Of a DNA stretch of 43,481 nucleotides, positions 23,613 to 32,218 are shown piece after piece. Both the position numbers and the translations under genes were made by a program. Each line of letters starts with the position of its first letter. Position 1 is the stretch's first letter. Location: positions 1 to 43,481 of the forward strand of contig JAKFYJ010000048.1 of the NCBI GenBank assembly GCA_021730935.1. Reading direction: 5' to 3'. The notes below the pieces were generated by a model. It worked only from the letters and a program-made list of their open reading frames with translations, had not been told where the DNA came from and made no database searches. This stretch comes from Elusimicrobiota bacterium. GTDB taxonomy: Bacteria > Elusimicrobiota > Elusimicrobia > 2-02-FULL-39-32.

Positions 23613-25073
23613 ATGAACTCCATAACCAAAAACGCTGTCGGCCTTTTCATGATCCAGATGGTGGTGAAAGTCCTCTCCACGCTCTGGACCTTTTATCTTG
23701 CCCGCCGGCTCGGGGTTGCGGGATACGGTCTTTGGGCCAACATCCTTGCGCTCACGGCAATTTTTGGAGTTCTGCAAGGTTTCGGCATTTTGAGCCTGGT
23801 CGTTAAAGACGTCAGCCAGGACAACAAAAAAAGCCGGGAATATTTTGGAGCGTCTCTCACCATCTATTGCGTCAGCTCCGCGGTCTGTTTTCTTCTCGTC
23901 ATCATCTCGGGCCTCGTGCTCAAATACCCTTCGGAAAAAATGATCCTCCTCGCTCTTGCGGCCGGAACCTATCTGGTCTATGCTCCGGCGCTGGCCAGCC
24001 AATCCATCCTTTACGGCCACGAGAAATTCCTTTATTTCAACATCGCCTCCACCTGCGCGACCGTGCTTTACATTGCTCTCGGCATCAGCGCCGTGGAACT
24101 GGGCTGGGGCGTCAAAGGCGTTTTCATGGCTCTCTGCGCGCAATACGCGGTGCTGAGCGTTTTCCTGTTCCGGAGCGCAGTCAAGCGATATGGATCCCCG
24201 ATCCTTGAGGGAGCCACCCAGCTCGGCGTCCGCCTCGCGAAATTCGGGATCCCATTGGTCTTAAGTTCGGTGCTGGTCGAACTCATGCTCCGGAGCGACC
24301 GCATCCTGATAGAAAAATATCTCGGCGAAACCTCGCTCGGCCTTTATCACGCCGCTTTCAACCTTATTTTCCTCCCCCGCGAGGCGTTCCTGATCCCGCT
24401 CGTCACGGTCATCTATAACCGTCTCTGCGCGACCTATATTCATGACAGGGCGGAGTTCGTGAGGGTTTTTCACAAGGCCAATTCTATCCTCCTCATCCTG
24501 ATCATCCCCATGACGGGAATCTTCATCTGCTGCGCGGACCCGCTCATCCGTTTTTTCTATGGAGCGAAGTTCATCGGAGCGGAAAAAATTCTCCGGCTCC
24601 TGGCGGGCATCATCGCGCCCCTCTTCTTCGTCTCCCTCTGGCAGAACATCTATATCATGCAGAACCGCACGCACCGCATCCTCATGATCAGTCTGATCGG
24701 GGCGGCCTGCAACATCCTCCTGAACCTGATTTTCCTGTCGCATTTCGGGAGCATCGAATCGAGCGCCGCCGTCGCCGTCGCCACGCAGTTCATCCTCCTC
24801 TTCGTCATTCTCTGGGACCTGCGGAAAGAACATCCCTTCCACTTCAACGGCAAGGGCGCGAAAATCCTGCTTTCCGGACTCCTCGTTTTCCTCCCGATGT
24901 ATTTTTTGCGCTCTCCCAGCCGTTTCTTCCTCTGGATTTCCCTCTCCGCCGGAACAGCGGCCTATGGACTGCTTTTGTTTTTGTTCAAAATTTTCGACGA
25001 AGAAGAGCTGGCATGGATCCGGGACTCCCTCGCGCAGTGGCGGAAAGTTGAAATAAGAAAAGGCTTAAAGTAG
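23613..25073 (+). CDS. Wzx-type polysaccharide flippase (MATE/MVF-like superfamily)
   Basis: 486 residues with about 12-14 membrane segments from end to end. The opening NAVGLFMIQMVVKVLSTLWT followed by ARRLGVAGYGLWANILAL is the standard N-terminal signature of oligosaccharide flippases that move undecaprenyl-linked repeat units from cytoplasm to periplasm. Length matches the family. It opens the + strand group (flippase, then two large membrane proteins at 25101 and 26777) and diverges from the TPR-fused GT-C gene. No Wzy polymerase or Wzz chain-length protein was recognised by sequence, though one of the unassigned GT-C-like proteins nearby could be the polymerase. Confident as a flippase; the cargo is unknown. 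Confidence 0.88.
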   Translation: MNSITKNAVGLFMIQMVVKVLSTLWTFYLARRLGVAGYGLWANILALTAIFGVLQGFGILSLVVKDVSQDNKKSREYFGASLTIYCVSSAVCFLLVIISGLVLKYPSEKMILLALAAGTYLVYAPALASQSILYGHEKFLYFNIASTCATVLYIALGISAVELGWGVKGVFMALCAQYAVLSVFLFRSAVKRYGSPILEGATQLGVRLAKFGIPLVLSSVLVELMLRSDRILIEKYLGETSLGLYHAAFNLIFLPREAFLIPLVTVIYNRLCATYIHDRAEFVRVFHKANSILLILIIPMTGIFICCADPLIRFFYGAKFIGAEKILRLLAGIIAPLFFVSLWQNIYIMQNRTHRILMISLIGAACNILLNLIFLSHFGSIESSAAVAVATQFILLFVILWDLRKEHPFHFNGKGAKILLSGLLVFLPMYFLRSPSRFFLWISLSAGTAAYGLLLFLFKIFDEEELAWIRDSLAQWRKVEIRKGLK

Positions 25074-25100
25074 AATTAAACCCGTCAACATAAAAATTCA

Positions 25101-26780
25101 ATGACGAAATCAAAATTTTGGCCCGCGGCTGTCGGCGTCTTTGCGGCAGTCATCTTTATTTTCGGCTTCTTCCGAGCCAAAGACCCCTATCGCTGGAGCG
25201 GCGGAGCATCCGCCGATTCCCAAAGCCTGGGAGGAGCCCTGCATTTCGCCCGCGAAGGGTTCAAAGCCCACTCTTTCTGCAATTACTGGCACCCGGGTTA
25301 TCTGGGCAAATCTTACGGGGCGGAATCCGCCGTGGGATATTACACCCGATATCCTCACGGCATGAACATGCTTCAGGCGCTCGTCATCCGCCGGTTCGGA
25401 GAAAACAGGACTTTGCTGATGCAGGGGACCGTTTTCATTGCCGCCGCCGCCCTGATCTTCATGTATCTCGTCTTCGCTTATTTCTTCACTCAGCGCACCG
25501 CCTTCATCGCCACCGTTTTCATCGGCAGTTCTTTGGGTTACCTCCAGTTTATCGACTGCCTGGACCCCTATTTATATTCTGAGTTTTTCCGTTTCGCGAT
25601 CCTATATGTTTTCCTGCTCTCCGAACGGTTCCGGGAAAAGTTCGGCGCGCTGGCCCTTTGCACGCTGGGCGTCTGGGCCCTCATTTTCATGGAGACGTTC
25701 AACTCTCTGGACTACATCATGTTCCCCCACGTATTTATCTTTTTCTATTTTCTGCTCTCTCCCCGAAAAATGCCCTGGGGCCGCATCGTTTTCCTGGGGT
25801 CCGCCTCCGTGATCTCCTTCGGAATTCACCTTTATCGCGGACACGCCGTCCTTCAGCAATACGGGATTCAGGCCGGGCCCGTCCTTTTCAATTTCTTCCA
25901 GGAAAAGACTTTGCCGTTCCACAAAGGGTTCGGCCATGTCCTCTCGTTCCTCACCTATTTTTCACGGACGATGGAAACTTATATGGTCCGGGACAATTTC
26001 GGATTGGGTTTCGGAAGTTTTTTTATAATGATGACTCTCATTTTATTCCTGCGGCCTCTGGAAACCGAACCCCGGTCCGAAGGGTTTCAAAAACTCGGGT
26101 TTTCCCTCCCGAAGGCCCTCACCGTCCTTGCCGTGCCCAGCTTCATCTGGTGGATCATTTTCCCCAACCAAACCGCTTCGTTTTTCAACACCCCCATGCA
26201 CCTTTATCCGATCGCCGGCGCTGTCTTCGGGCTCGCCCTGGACGCCTGCCTGACCGCGCTCGGGAGGAAATCCTCCTCCAAAGCGTTTAAAACGGCCGTC
26301 GGGTTTGCCATCGCAGGGATGGTCTGGTCCCCCATGCTGATCACGGCAAAATATCTCAAAGAATATCCCAACCGCATCGACCCGACGCTTCGGACTTATT
26401 TCCTGGCCTTCCCGGGCATGCCCGGCCCAAAGCTTTGGGAACTCCTCCGTATCTGCCAAAAGATCCGTTCCGCCACGGAATATGGAGACATCATCCTGAC
26501 CACGACGGTCTTCAACCTGGACGAACCCTTCATGGAATATAACGCCGACCGGCGGATGGATTTCGTGGGCGGGACCACGGTGTCCCATCTGACCAACAAA
26601 ATCAGTGAACTTAAAAAATACCGCGAGGAAGGCCCTAAAAAATTCAAAATATTCAATCCCCGCCTTAAAATTTATGCCCTGGTGCAGTCCAATGAATGCT
26701 CGGAGATTAAAGAATACCTCGAAAAGCGTTCATCCGGAACCCCTTTGGAAAGCGGCTGGACCCTATACCTTTGCGATTGA
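25101..26780 (+). CDS. Multi-membrane GT-C-like protein, unassigned (559 aa)
   Basis: 559 residues with an N-terminal anchor, then a large extracytoplasmic loop (SADSQSLGGALHFAREGF, YTRYPHGMNMLQALVIRRFG) followed by about ten membrane segments and a soluble C-terminal region of roughly 120 residues. An acidic residue in the first loop followed by a multi-pass core is the layout of GT-C glycosyltransferases and also of some polymerases. I do not recognise a named family, so the role is open. It starts at ATG 27 bases after the flippase stop without a clear Shine-Dalgarno, and its end overlaps the next gene, so it is probably co-transcribed with both. Confidence 0.7.
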   Translation: MTKSKFWPAAVGVFAAVIFIFGFFRAKDPYRWSGGASADSQSLGGALHFAREGFKAHSFCNYWHPGYLGKSYGAESAVGYYTRYPHGMNMLQALVIRRFGENRTLLMQGTVFIAAAALIFMYLVFAYFFTQRTAFIATVFIGSSLGYLQFIDCLDPYLYSEFFRFAILYVFLLSERFREKFGALALCTLGVWALIFMETFNSLDYIMFPHVFIFFYFLLSPRKMPWGRIVFLGSASVISFGIHLYRGHAVLQQYGIQAGPVLFNFFQEKTLPFHKGFGHVLSFLTYFSRTMETYMVRDNFGLGFGSFFIMMTLILFLRPLETEPRSEGFQKLGFSLPKALTVLAVPSFIWWIIFPNQTASFFNTPMHLYPIAGAVFGLALDACLTALGRKSSSKAFKTAVGFAIAGMVWSPMLITAKYLKEYPNRIDPTLRTYFLAFPGMPGPKLWELLRICQKIRSATEYGDIILTTTVFNLDEPFMEYNADRRMDFVGGTTVSHLTNKISELKKYREEGPKKFKIFNPRLKIYALVQSNECSEIKEYLEKRSSGTPLESGWTLYLCD

Positions 26781-28717
26781 TCCTTTCTGCGTTCGCTGTT
26801 CTCTTCCTTGTTCAAAACCGGACTATGGCGCGGGAGTTCTCTCAATATCGGTTCAGCCCCCGAGATTTTTTAAAGTATCCGGCGCGGCACCTCCTTGCGA
26901 CGGTCTTTTTCATTCTTTCGGTCTTGGGCCCGGGGAGGATTTTGCTTGTCGCGTTTTGGGACGCCAACGCATTTCCAATCGGGCTTCAAATCATCTTCTC
27001 ATTCGCCCTTGGGACCGCTCTTTTCAGCGTCTATATCTTCGCGCTGGGCATCCTGGGGCTCCTGACGGAGCTTTTCCTGCTTCTTTATCTCGTGCCCGCT
27101 CTTTTGTCGGGCGCGCTCGTGGCGTTCCTCTTCGCCGTTCACATCCACCCTCAGGCGTTCGAATCTTTGAGCCTGGTTCAGCAGGGGCTGATCGGATTCC
27201 TCGTTTGGGGACTCGGGAACAGCTTTCTCCAAACCTTTTATCCGCCGACGGAAATTGATTCGCTCACCTATCACCTGGCCCTGCCTAAACTCTGGCTTAA
27301 AAAAAAGAAGATGTATTTCGTCCCCTATATCTTTCAGAATTGTTTTCCTCTCTATATGGCGATGTTCAACAACCTGGCGGTCAAATTCAATGTCGACACC
27401 CTTGCCAGTTCCATCCACTGGCTCCATGGAGCGGCCCTCACCGCGCTGGTTTTCTTCTGGAACCCCGGGCACTTCGACTTGAATGCCCGCCTCTTCGCCG
27501 CGGCCTGCATCGCCTGCCTCCCCGTGATCAGCCAATCCAGCACGACCCCCAGAAACGACGTCAGTTGGGCCTTCTATGCTTTCCTGGCGATGTTCATCAT
27601 CAACCGCGGGGCCGCAGGGAGTCTGCCCCTCACGCTCCTCGCGGGCTTGTTCGCCGGATTTTCCGCGGGATCCCGATTCCAGGGACTCCTGATCTGTTTC
27701 GCAATCGGGGTTGCAAGCTGGTTCTCCGGGAAATTGAATTTTTATGAACTCCTCGTCTTTCAGGGGACCGCCGGACTCGTCTGCCTGCCGTGGTATTTAA
27801 GAAATTTCATCTGGACCGGAAACCCGTTTTGGCCTCTTTTTTATTCGGCGTTCGACAAGACAGCCCCCGAAGACAATTTTTTTGCCAAGCACCAGGCCCA
27901 TTTCTGGCGGTCTCCGCTGGACGTCAAAAGCTGGTTCAAAGACTTCAAGCTCGTCTGGCACCCGAACTTCATTCAGCCCGCCGGACAATATTTCCTCTTT
28001 CCTCTCCTCGCCCTGGCCCTTTTTGGACCGGCCTTCTGGAGAGAAAAGGATTTTGTATTTCTCGGCTGGGTCGGATTATTTTATATCCCGGTCAATCTGA
28101 CTCTGGACGAAATATGGTGGAGATTTCAGACCGGCGTCATTCCGGCAGGGTGTTTATTGCTGGGCTGGCTTTTTTCTCAGGGCCGAACGGCTCCGGACGG
28201 ATTCTTTCAGATCCTCTCCTGGTCGGCGTGGATCGTTTTTGCGCCCGGTCTATTTGAAAGGTTCAGGACGTTTCCGACAACGCTTCTCGGGCTGAGGAAG
28301 AAATCGGACATATCCTCGGACGCAAGGCAGGTTTATCTCAGGGAAAACCTCAACATTTATCCCGTCTCGGAATGGATCAACTCCCAGCTCCCCGAAACAT
28401 CGAAGATCCTGATCTTCGGCAATCCACAAGGGTATTATCTGGACCGCCCCTATATCGACGGGTCCCCCAAAAATCAGGCGATCCTGATCTTTGAAACAAT
28501 GAAAGATTTAAACGAACTGAGGGAAAAGTTGTCGGCTCTCGAAATCACCCATATCCTGTATTTTGACGATGTCGGCAGTGTGATGTCAAACACCGGCCTT
28601 CGGCTCGTCGAAGAAAAAACAATGATTTTAATGGAAGGGCTTCTGAAAGAATGCTGTCTCCGGCTTCAAACCTTGAACGGTTTCACGGTCTACGAACTCA
28701 GATCAAACGGCGGCTGA
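26777..28717 (+). CDS. GT-C-type membrane glycosyltransferase (ArnT/GT39-like)
   Basis: About 646 residues. The first extracytoplasmic loop carries PPTEIDSLTYHLALPKLWL, the Asp-Tyr-His-Leu-Pro-Lys arrangement common in bacterial GT-C proteins. Next come SSTTPRNDVSWAFYAFLAM, about ten membrane segments, PWYLRNFIWTGNPFWPLFY, and a soluble C-terminal domain from about residue 500. I chose the TTG at 26777 because its TTGA overlap with the preceding stop matches several other genes in this window; the in-frame ATG at 26825 (MAREFSQYRF) is a real alternative, and no start has a good Shine-Dalgarno. It converges on the radical SAM gene at 28743 with 25 bases between stops. Donor is presumably a polyprenyl-phosphate sugar; acceptor unknown. 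Confidence 0.78.
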   Translation: MILSAFAVLFLVQNRTMAREFSQYRFSPRDFLKYPARHLLATVFFILSVLGPGRILLVAFWDANAFPIGLQIIFSFALGTALFSVYIFALGILGLLTELFLLLYLVPALLSGALVAFLFAVHIHPQAFESLSLVQQGLIGFLVWGLGNSFLQTFYPPTEIDSLTYHLALPKLWLKKKKMYFVPYIFQNCFPLYMAMFNNLAVKFNVDTLASSIHWLHGAALTALVFFWNPGHFDLNARLFAAACIACLPVISQSSTTPRNDVSWAFYAFLAMFIINRGAAGSLPLTLLAGLFAGFSAGSRFQGLLICFAIGVASWFSGKLNFYELLVFQGTAGLVCLPWYLRNFIWTGNPFWPLFYSAFDKTAPEDNFFAKHQAHFWRSPLDVKSWFKDFKLVWHPNFIQPAGQYFLFPLLALALFGPAFWREKDFVFLGWVGLFYIPVNLTLDEIWWRFQTGVIPAGCLLLGWLFSQGRTAPDGFFQILSWSAWIVFAPGLFERFRTFPTTLLGLRKKSDISSDARQVYLRENLNIYPVSEWINSQLPETSKILIFGNPQGYYLDRPYIDGSPKNQAILIFETMKDLNELREKLSALEITHILYFDDVGSVMSNTGLRLVEEKTMILMEGLLKECCLRLQTLNGFTVYELRSNGG

Positions 28718-28742
28718 ATTTAACCTCGGGGCTTATTGAGGA

Positions 28743-30230
28743 TCAGGAATAAGTGCTGGGCACGGCGGCGGAACTGCTTTTGGGCGTCAAGGCGTGAACC
28801 CAAGGATGGTTCATGATCGTTTTCTTGACGGCGATCTGCAAAAGATTGTTTCCTGAGCTGAAATTGCGTTTAAAGTCCTGCCACCCTTTCGTCCTGCGCA
28901 GTTTTCTCAAAATATAAGACGGGCGCATATAGAATTCCAGCATCGCGCGTCCCACCCAATAGTTGAGCTGGGAAGAAGTCAGTTTGCGCGTGCGCAGGAG
29001 CGGTTCCGCGCCGTGGATGATGTGCCCCGAATAATTTTCCGGCTGTTCAAAGAGATTATATTTCACGACTTCGTCATAAAAGGGCGTTCCGGGATAAGGC
29101 GCGGCGATGTTGAAAAACGTGAGGTCCGCGTCCACTCTCTTGGCGAAATTGATGGTTTTCTTGAGCTCGGCGGCCCCTTCCCACGGGAACCCCATGATAT
29201 AAGTGCATTTCACCATGATGCCGTATTTCTGAGCCATGCGCGTCGCTTTCACGACCATCTCAAGTTCAATGGGCTTGTTGACCAGCTTTAATCCTTCTTC
29301 ATAACCCGTTTCCACGCCGAAAAGGATGCTCACGCACCCCGCAGAGGCCATGTTGCTCAAGAGCTGATCGTCCATGTGGTTCACGCGGGTGAGGCACTCC
29401 CAGACCAAATCAAGTTTATGCTCGCGGATCTTGTTGCAGATCTCAATCACGCGGGCGTGGTTGACGCAGAATTCGTCGTCCTGAAAATAGATGTGGCGGA
29501 TGCCGTATTCTTTGTATAGCAAGAGGATCTCCTTGAAAACGAGGTCCGCGGATTTCTGCCGCCAATATTTGGCTTTGATGGAGCTCACGCAGAAGAAGCA
29601 TTTGAAGGGACACCCGCGGGAAGTGACCATGGTCGTAAATTTCCGCCCCATGTCCAGCCAGCCGTAAGAATGATATCGTTCCATGGGAAAAAGGTGATAG
29701 GCCGGGACGGGGAGTTTGTCCAGGTTTTTGACGATGTCGCGGTCCGGATTCCTGACGATTTTTCCGTCTTTCTTATAAACAATGCCCAGAATGCTCTCCA
29801 GCGCGGCATCCGTTTTTCCGGAAAGCCAGTTGACGAGTTCCAGGCAGGTTTCCTCGCCTTCGCCGATGACGACATAATCCGTGTTTCCGTCTTCAAACGC
29901 GGATTCAGGGTTTCCCGAAACATGAGGCCCGCCGTGGATGGTGATGACTTTGGGGTTGAGGGCTTTGGCATCTTGCAAAATTTCGCAGGCGAGCGTGAAA
30001 TTGGCGGTGGCGCTCCCCGTCATGACGATGCGGGCGTTATGTTTGGCGAGCTCTTTCTTGATCTCTTCCCGTTCCAGCTCCAAACCGAAACAGTCCAGGA
30101 CGGCCACATTGTATCCGTTCACTTCAAGGAAAGCCGCCACGGTCCCGATGCCGATGTTCGGGCATTTCGGGCCCACGCTCTGAAGCTTGCCGTAGTTGAA
30201 TGAAGGAACGACGAGGAGGATGTCAGTCAT
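28743..30230 (-). CDS. B12-binding domain radical SAM enzyme (first of two)
   Basis: 495 residues. The first 140 or so form a cobalamin-binding Rossmann-like domain (GIGTVAAFLEVNGYNVAVLD, IHGGPHVSG, VVIGEGEETCLELV). The radical SAM core begins at SRGCPFKCFFC with the iron-sulfur cysteines C207, C211 and C214, followed by IYFQDDEFCVN and FGVETGYEEGL. Enzymes with this architecture catalyse methylations, ring changes or C-C bond formation on unactivated carbons; many remain unassigned. It lies between a GT-C gene and a DPM1-like GT2 in the polysaccharide locus, suggesting a lipid or sugar substrate. It has its own promoter (TTGACT, 17 bases, TAAATT) whose start point would be about seven bases before the ATG. 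A second member lies at 41585. Confidence 0.88.
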   Translation of the reverse strand: MTDILLVVPSFNYGKLQSVGPKCPNIGIGTVAAFLEVNGYNVAVLDCFGLELEREEIKKELAKHNARIVMTGSATANFTLACEILQDAKALNPKVITIHGGPHVSGNPESAFEDGNTDYVVIGEGEETCLELVNWLSGKTDAALESILGIVYKKDGKIVRNPDRDIVKNLDKLPVPAYHLFPMERYHSYGWLDMGRKFTTMVTSRGCPFKCFFCVSSIKAKYWRQKSADLVFKEILLLYKEYGIRHIYFQDDEFCVNHARVIEICNKIREHKLDLVWECLTRVNHMDDQLLSNMASAGCVSILFGVETGYEEGLKLVNKPIELEMVVKATRMAQKYGIMVKCTYIMGFPWEGAAELKKTINFAKRVDADLTFFNIAAPYPGTPFYDEVVKYNLFEQPENYSGHIIHGAEPLLRTRKLTSSQLNYWVGRAMLEFYMRPSYILRKLRRTKGWQDFKRNFSSGNNLLQIAVKKTIMNHPWVHALTPKSSSAAVPSTYS

Positions 30231-30243
30231 GTTTTATAATTTC

Positions 30244-30272
30244 AATTTAGCATTAAGCAACGGGCAAGTCAA
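30244..30272 (-). promoter_or_regulatory. Promoter of the first radical SAM gene
   Basis: On the - strand: TTGACT (30272-30267), 17-base spacer, TAAATT (30249-30244) preceded by TG one base upstream, an extended -10. Thirteen bases separate the -10 from the ATG, predicting a leader of about seven bases and no Shine-Dalgarno. Confidence 0.6.
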
Positions 30273-30278
30273 CGAAAG

Positions 30279-30962
30279 TCAGTCGATGAAGCGGAATTTC
30301 AGGAGGCACCAGCCATAGACGAAACCGTCGCGCCAGGTGATCTTTTTGCCTTCCGCATAAGTGCGCCCGTGATAGGAGATCGGAACTTCGTAGATGCGGT
30401 ATCTCTTCTTGCATATTTTTGCCGTCACTTCGGGCTCGAAGCCGAAACGATTGCTCCGAAATTTCATGCCCCGGACGACCTCCGCTTTGAAAACTTTATA
30501 ACACGTCCCCATGTCGGAGAGGTTGATGTTGAACATGATGTTGGTCATGAGCGTGAAGATGGAGTTGCCGAGCCAGTGCCAAAAAAAGAGCACGCGGTGC
30601 GGTCCGCCCAAGAAGCGGGAACCATAAACCACGTCGGCGTGATCTTCCAAAATGGGTTTCAGAAGTTCGGGATAATCTTTCGGGGAATATTCGAGGTCCG
30701 CGTCCTGAATGAGGAGGATGTCGCCTGTGGCTTTGGAGAGCGCGGTGCGGATGGCCGCGCCCTTGCCCATGTTCTTCTCGTGATAAAAAACCTTGACCTC
30801 CGGGTCCTTCAGGTTTTTCAGCCAGACTTCGGTCCCGTCCGTGGAGCAATCATCAACGACGACGATCTCCTTGTCGAAGTCCACCGCTTTCACCAGGCGG
30901 ATCATCTCCGGCAGAGTTTTCTTTTCGTTATAAACTGGAATGAGGACTGAAAGCTTTGGCAT
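30279..30962 (-). CDS. GT2 polyprenyl-phosphate sugar synthase (DPM1-like)
   Basis: 227 residues. GT-A fold: SVLIPVYNEKKTLPEMI at the N-terminus, IVVVDDCSTDGT, the metal-binding DxD at D87-D89 (QDADLEYSP), and MGTCYKVFKAEVV. The C-terminal block YEVPISYHGRTYAEGKKITW is characteristic of dolichol/polyprenyl-phosphate mannosyl- and glucosyltransferases. It has no C-terminal membrane helices, like soluble DPM1. The likely reaction transfers a hexose from a nucleotide sugar to polyprenyl phosphate on the cytoplasmic face, which would supply the GT-C enzymes encoded around it. It precedes the first radical SAM gene on the same strand, 48 bases apart, but that gene has its own promoter. Divergent to the methyltransferase at 31043. 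Confidence 0.88.
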   Translation of the reverse strand: MPKLSVLIPVYNEKKTLPEMIRLVKAVDFDKEIVVVDDCSTDGTEVWLKNLKDPEVKVFYHEKNMGKGAAIRTALSKATGDILLIQDADLEYSPKDYPELLKPILEDHADVVYGSRFLGGPHRVLFFWHWLGNSIFTLMTNIMFNINLSDMGTCYKVFKAEVVRGMKFRSNRFGFEPEVTAKICKKRYRIYEVPISYHGRTYAEGKKITWRDGFVYGWCLLKFRFID

Positions 30963-30979
30963 TTAATTTTCCGACACTT

Positions 30980-31005
30980 ATTATATGATTGTTCCCTCTT
31001 GTCAA
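30980..31005 (-). promoter_or_regulatory. Promoter of the DPM1-like GT2 gene
   Basis: On the - strand TTGACA (31005-31000) is a perfect -35. A perfect TATAAT lies at 30985-30980 but with a 14-base spacer; TAATAA at 30983-30978 gives a 16-base spacer and may be the working -10. The ATG follows about 17 bases later without a Shine-Dalgarno. Confidence 0.5.
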
Positions 31006-31027
31006 GCAAGCGATTATATCGGATAAT
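30999..31027 (+). promoter_or_regulatory. Promoter of the methyltransferase gene, sharing its -35 with the opposite promoter
   Basis: TTGTCA (30999-31004), 17-base spacer, GATAAT (31022-31027). Its -35 overlaps the opposing TTGACA (31000-31005) by five bases, so the two divergent promoters cannot both be occupied at once. The start would be near 31034, about nine bases before the ATG at 31043. Confidence 0.55.
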
Positions 31028-31042
31028 GATACTCCAAAATTA

Positions 31043-31747
31043 ATGGAACAAGAAACCATCACTTATTCGCGTCCGGATTACGACATTTCCAAGATCGATC
31101 CTCACTGGGCCGATCCGCAGATGGTGAAACTGATCGGGCAGGGTAAAAATGTCCTCGAGCTTGGATGCGCTTCCGGGCACTTCGGCAAATACCTCAAAAC
31201 CCACGCCGGCTGCAAAGTCTGGGCCATCGAAGTGGATCCCCGCCTCGCAGAACTTGCCAAGCCCCACTATGAAAAAATTTATGTCGGAGACGCCCAGTCC
31301 GACGAGGTTTATCAGAAACTGGACCTCAAAGAATATGACGTCATCCTCTGTTCCAATGTCCTGGAACATCTCCCCAAACCCCAGCTGGTCCTGAAACGGC
31401 TCGTCCCGTTTTTGAAGAAGGGCGGATTTTTCGTGATCGCGCTTCCCAATGTGGCGCATTTTTCCGTGCGCCTGCGGCTCCTCTTCGGAAACTTTGACCC
31501 GGACATGTGCATCCTGGGAGACGAACATTTGAGGTTTTATACGCACAAGACCGCAACGGCCCTCATTGAGAGCGCCGGGCTCAAAATCGAAAAGTGGTCC
31601 ATCGATTCCGACAACGGCATCCCCAAATTTGACGGACTCTTCCGCCGGATCCCCCCCATCGGCCCCAAATTCCTGGACTGGTTTTATAACCTCTGGCCCA
31701 CATTTTTCGGATGCCAAATGATCTTCAAGGCCGTAAAAAAACAGTGA
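31043..31747 (+). CDS. Class I SAM-dependent methyltransferase
   Basis: 234 residues from the ATG at 31043 (MEQETITYSRPDYD), chosen because the frame upstream runs through the predicted promoter. The SAM site is NVLELGCASGHFGKYL (residues 37-52), followed by acidic WAIEVDPRLAEL, then VILCSNVLEHLPKPQLVL and GGFFVIALPNVAHFSVRLRL, the motif order of Methyltransf_11/23-type enzymes. Members in polysaccharide loci typically O-methylate sugars or quinone-like lipids; the substrate is not readable. A toxin-antitoxin pair begins 75 bases downstream, apparently inserted between this gene and the GT2 at 33164. Confidence 0.85.
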   Translation: MEQETITYSRPDYDISKIDPHWADPQMVKLIGQGKNVLELGCASGHFGKYLKTHAGCKVWAIEVDPRLAELAKPHYEKIYVGDAQSDEVYQKLDLKEYDVILCSNVLEHLPKPQLVLKRLVPFLKKGGFFVIALPNVAHFSVRLRLLFGNFDPDMCILGDEHLRFYTHKTATALIESAGLKIEKWSIDSDNGIPKFDGLFRRIPPIGPKFLDWFYNLWPTFFGCQMIFKAVKKQ

Positions 31748-31759
31748 CAATAGCCTCTC

Positions 31760-31788
31760 TTGAAAATATGGAAAAAATGTGGTAAAAT
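31760..31788 (+). promoter_or_regulatory. Promoter of the toxin-antitoxin operon
   Basis: TTGAAA (31760-31765), 17-base spacer, TAAAAT (31783-31788) with TGG directly before it, an extended -10. A start near 31795 gives a leader of about 28 bases containing GGAGAG (31811-31816), six bases before the antitoxin ATG. Confidence 0.65.
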
Positions 31789-31797
31789 TATGGAAAA
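31767..31797 (+). promoter_or_regulatory. Direct repeats flanking the -10, candidate antitoxin operator
   Basis: The 9-base sequence TATGGAAAA occurs at 31767-31775 and 31789-31797, 22 bases apart (about two helical turns) on either side of the -10 box. The antitoxin has a helix-turn-helix, so autorepression at these repeats is a reasonable inference. Confidence 0.45.
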
Positions 31798-31822
31798 TTA
31801 ATGGATTTAAGGAGAGACTGAT

Positions 31823-32218
31823 ATGCACCACTCGACACATCAGAACTTATTTTCAAACATTCCAAGCAATGACTTTCTTTCCCTTTTTAGCTTCGATGAG
31901 CCAAAATACCAGGAAGTGGTTAAATTCCTAAAATTCAATAAAGAAGACGTTTCAAAAGCCACTGGCATTCCGATCGATTCTGTTCGCTATGACAACAGGA
32001 TTCCGCAACTCCTCCAGGATAGAATTCAGGAGTGGGCAGTGCTTTTCAACTTGGTTGCAGGATATTTCAAAGGCGACGGGGCAAAAACTGTTTTATGGTT
32101 TTCAACTCCCAACCCTATGCTTGGAAATGTCAGCCCAAAAAACATGATCCGTCTGGGGCGGTCGAGTAAGCTTTTAAAGTTCGTTGTTAACGCCCTGTCT
32201 GAAAATAACGCCCATTGA
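31823..32218 (+). CDS. Xre/MbcA/ParS-family antitoxin
   Basis: 131 residues. A helix-turn-helix spans about residues 38-57 (FNKEDVSKATGIPIDSVRYD). The C-terminal toxin-binding domain (about 88-125) has TPNPMLGNVSPKNMIRLGRS, the NPxLGxxSP pattern of the MbcA/ParS/Xre antitoxin family (DUF2384). In this family the antitoxin blocks the active site of a RES-domain toxin and represses its own operon. A good Shine-Dalgarno (GGAGAG) lies six bases before the ATG, and an extended -10 promoter precedes it. Its TGA overlaps the TTG start of the toxin (TTGA, 32215-32218). A sampled row of this gene is about 43% G+C against about 53% in the preceding methyltransferase, hinting at acquisition. Confidence 0.85.
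   Translation: MHHSTHQNLFSNIPSNDFLSLFSFDEPKYQEVVKFLKFNKEDVSKATGIPIDSVRYDNRIPQLLQDRIQEWAVLFNLVAGYFKGDGAKTVLWFSTPNPMLGNVSPKNMIRLGRSSKLLKFVVNALSENNAH

Noticed and set aside
24261-24842. Acidic - strand open frame opposite the flippase
   Set aside because: Very high Glu/Asp/Arg content typical of the antisense of a hydrophobic membrane gene; no independent signal.
28718-28742. CCTC...GAGG hairpin between the convergent genes at 28717 and 28743 as a terminator
   Set aside because: Only four base pairs, ten-base loop and no T-run on either strand.
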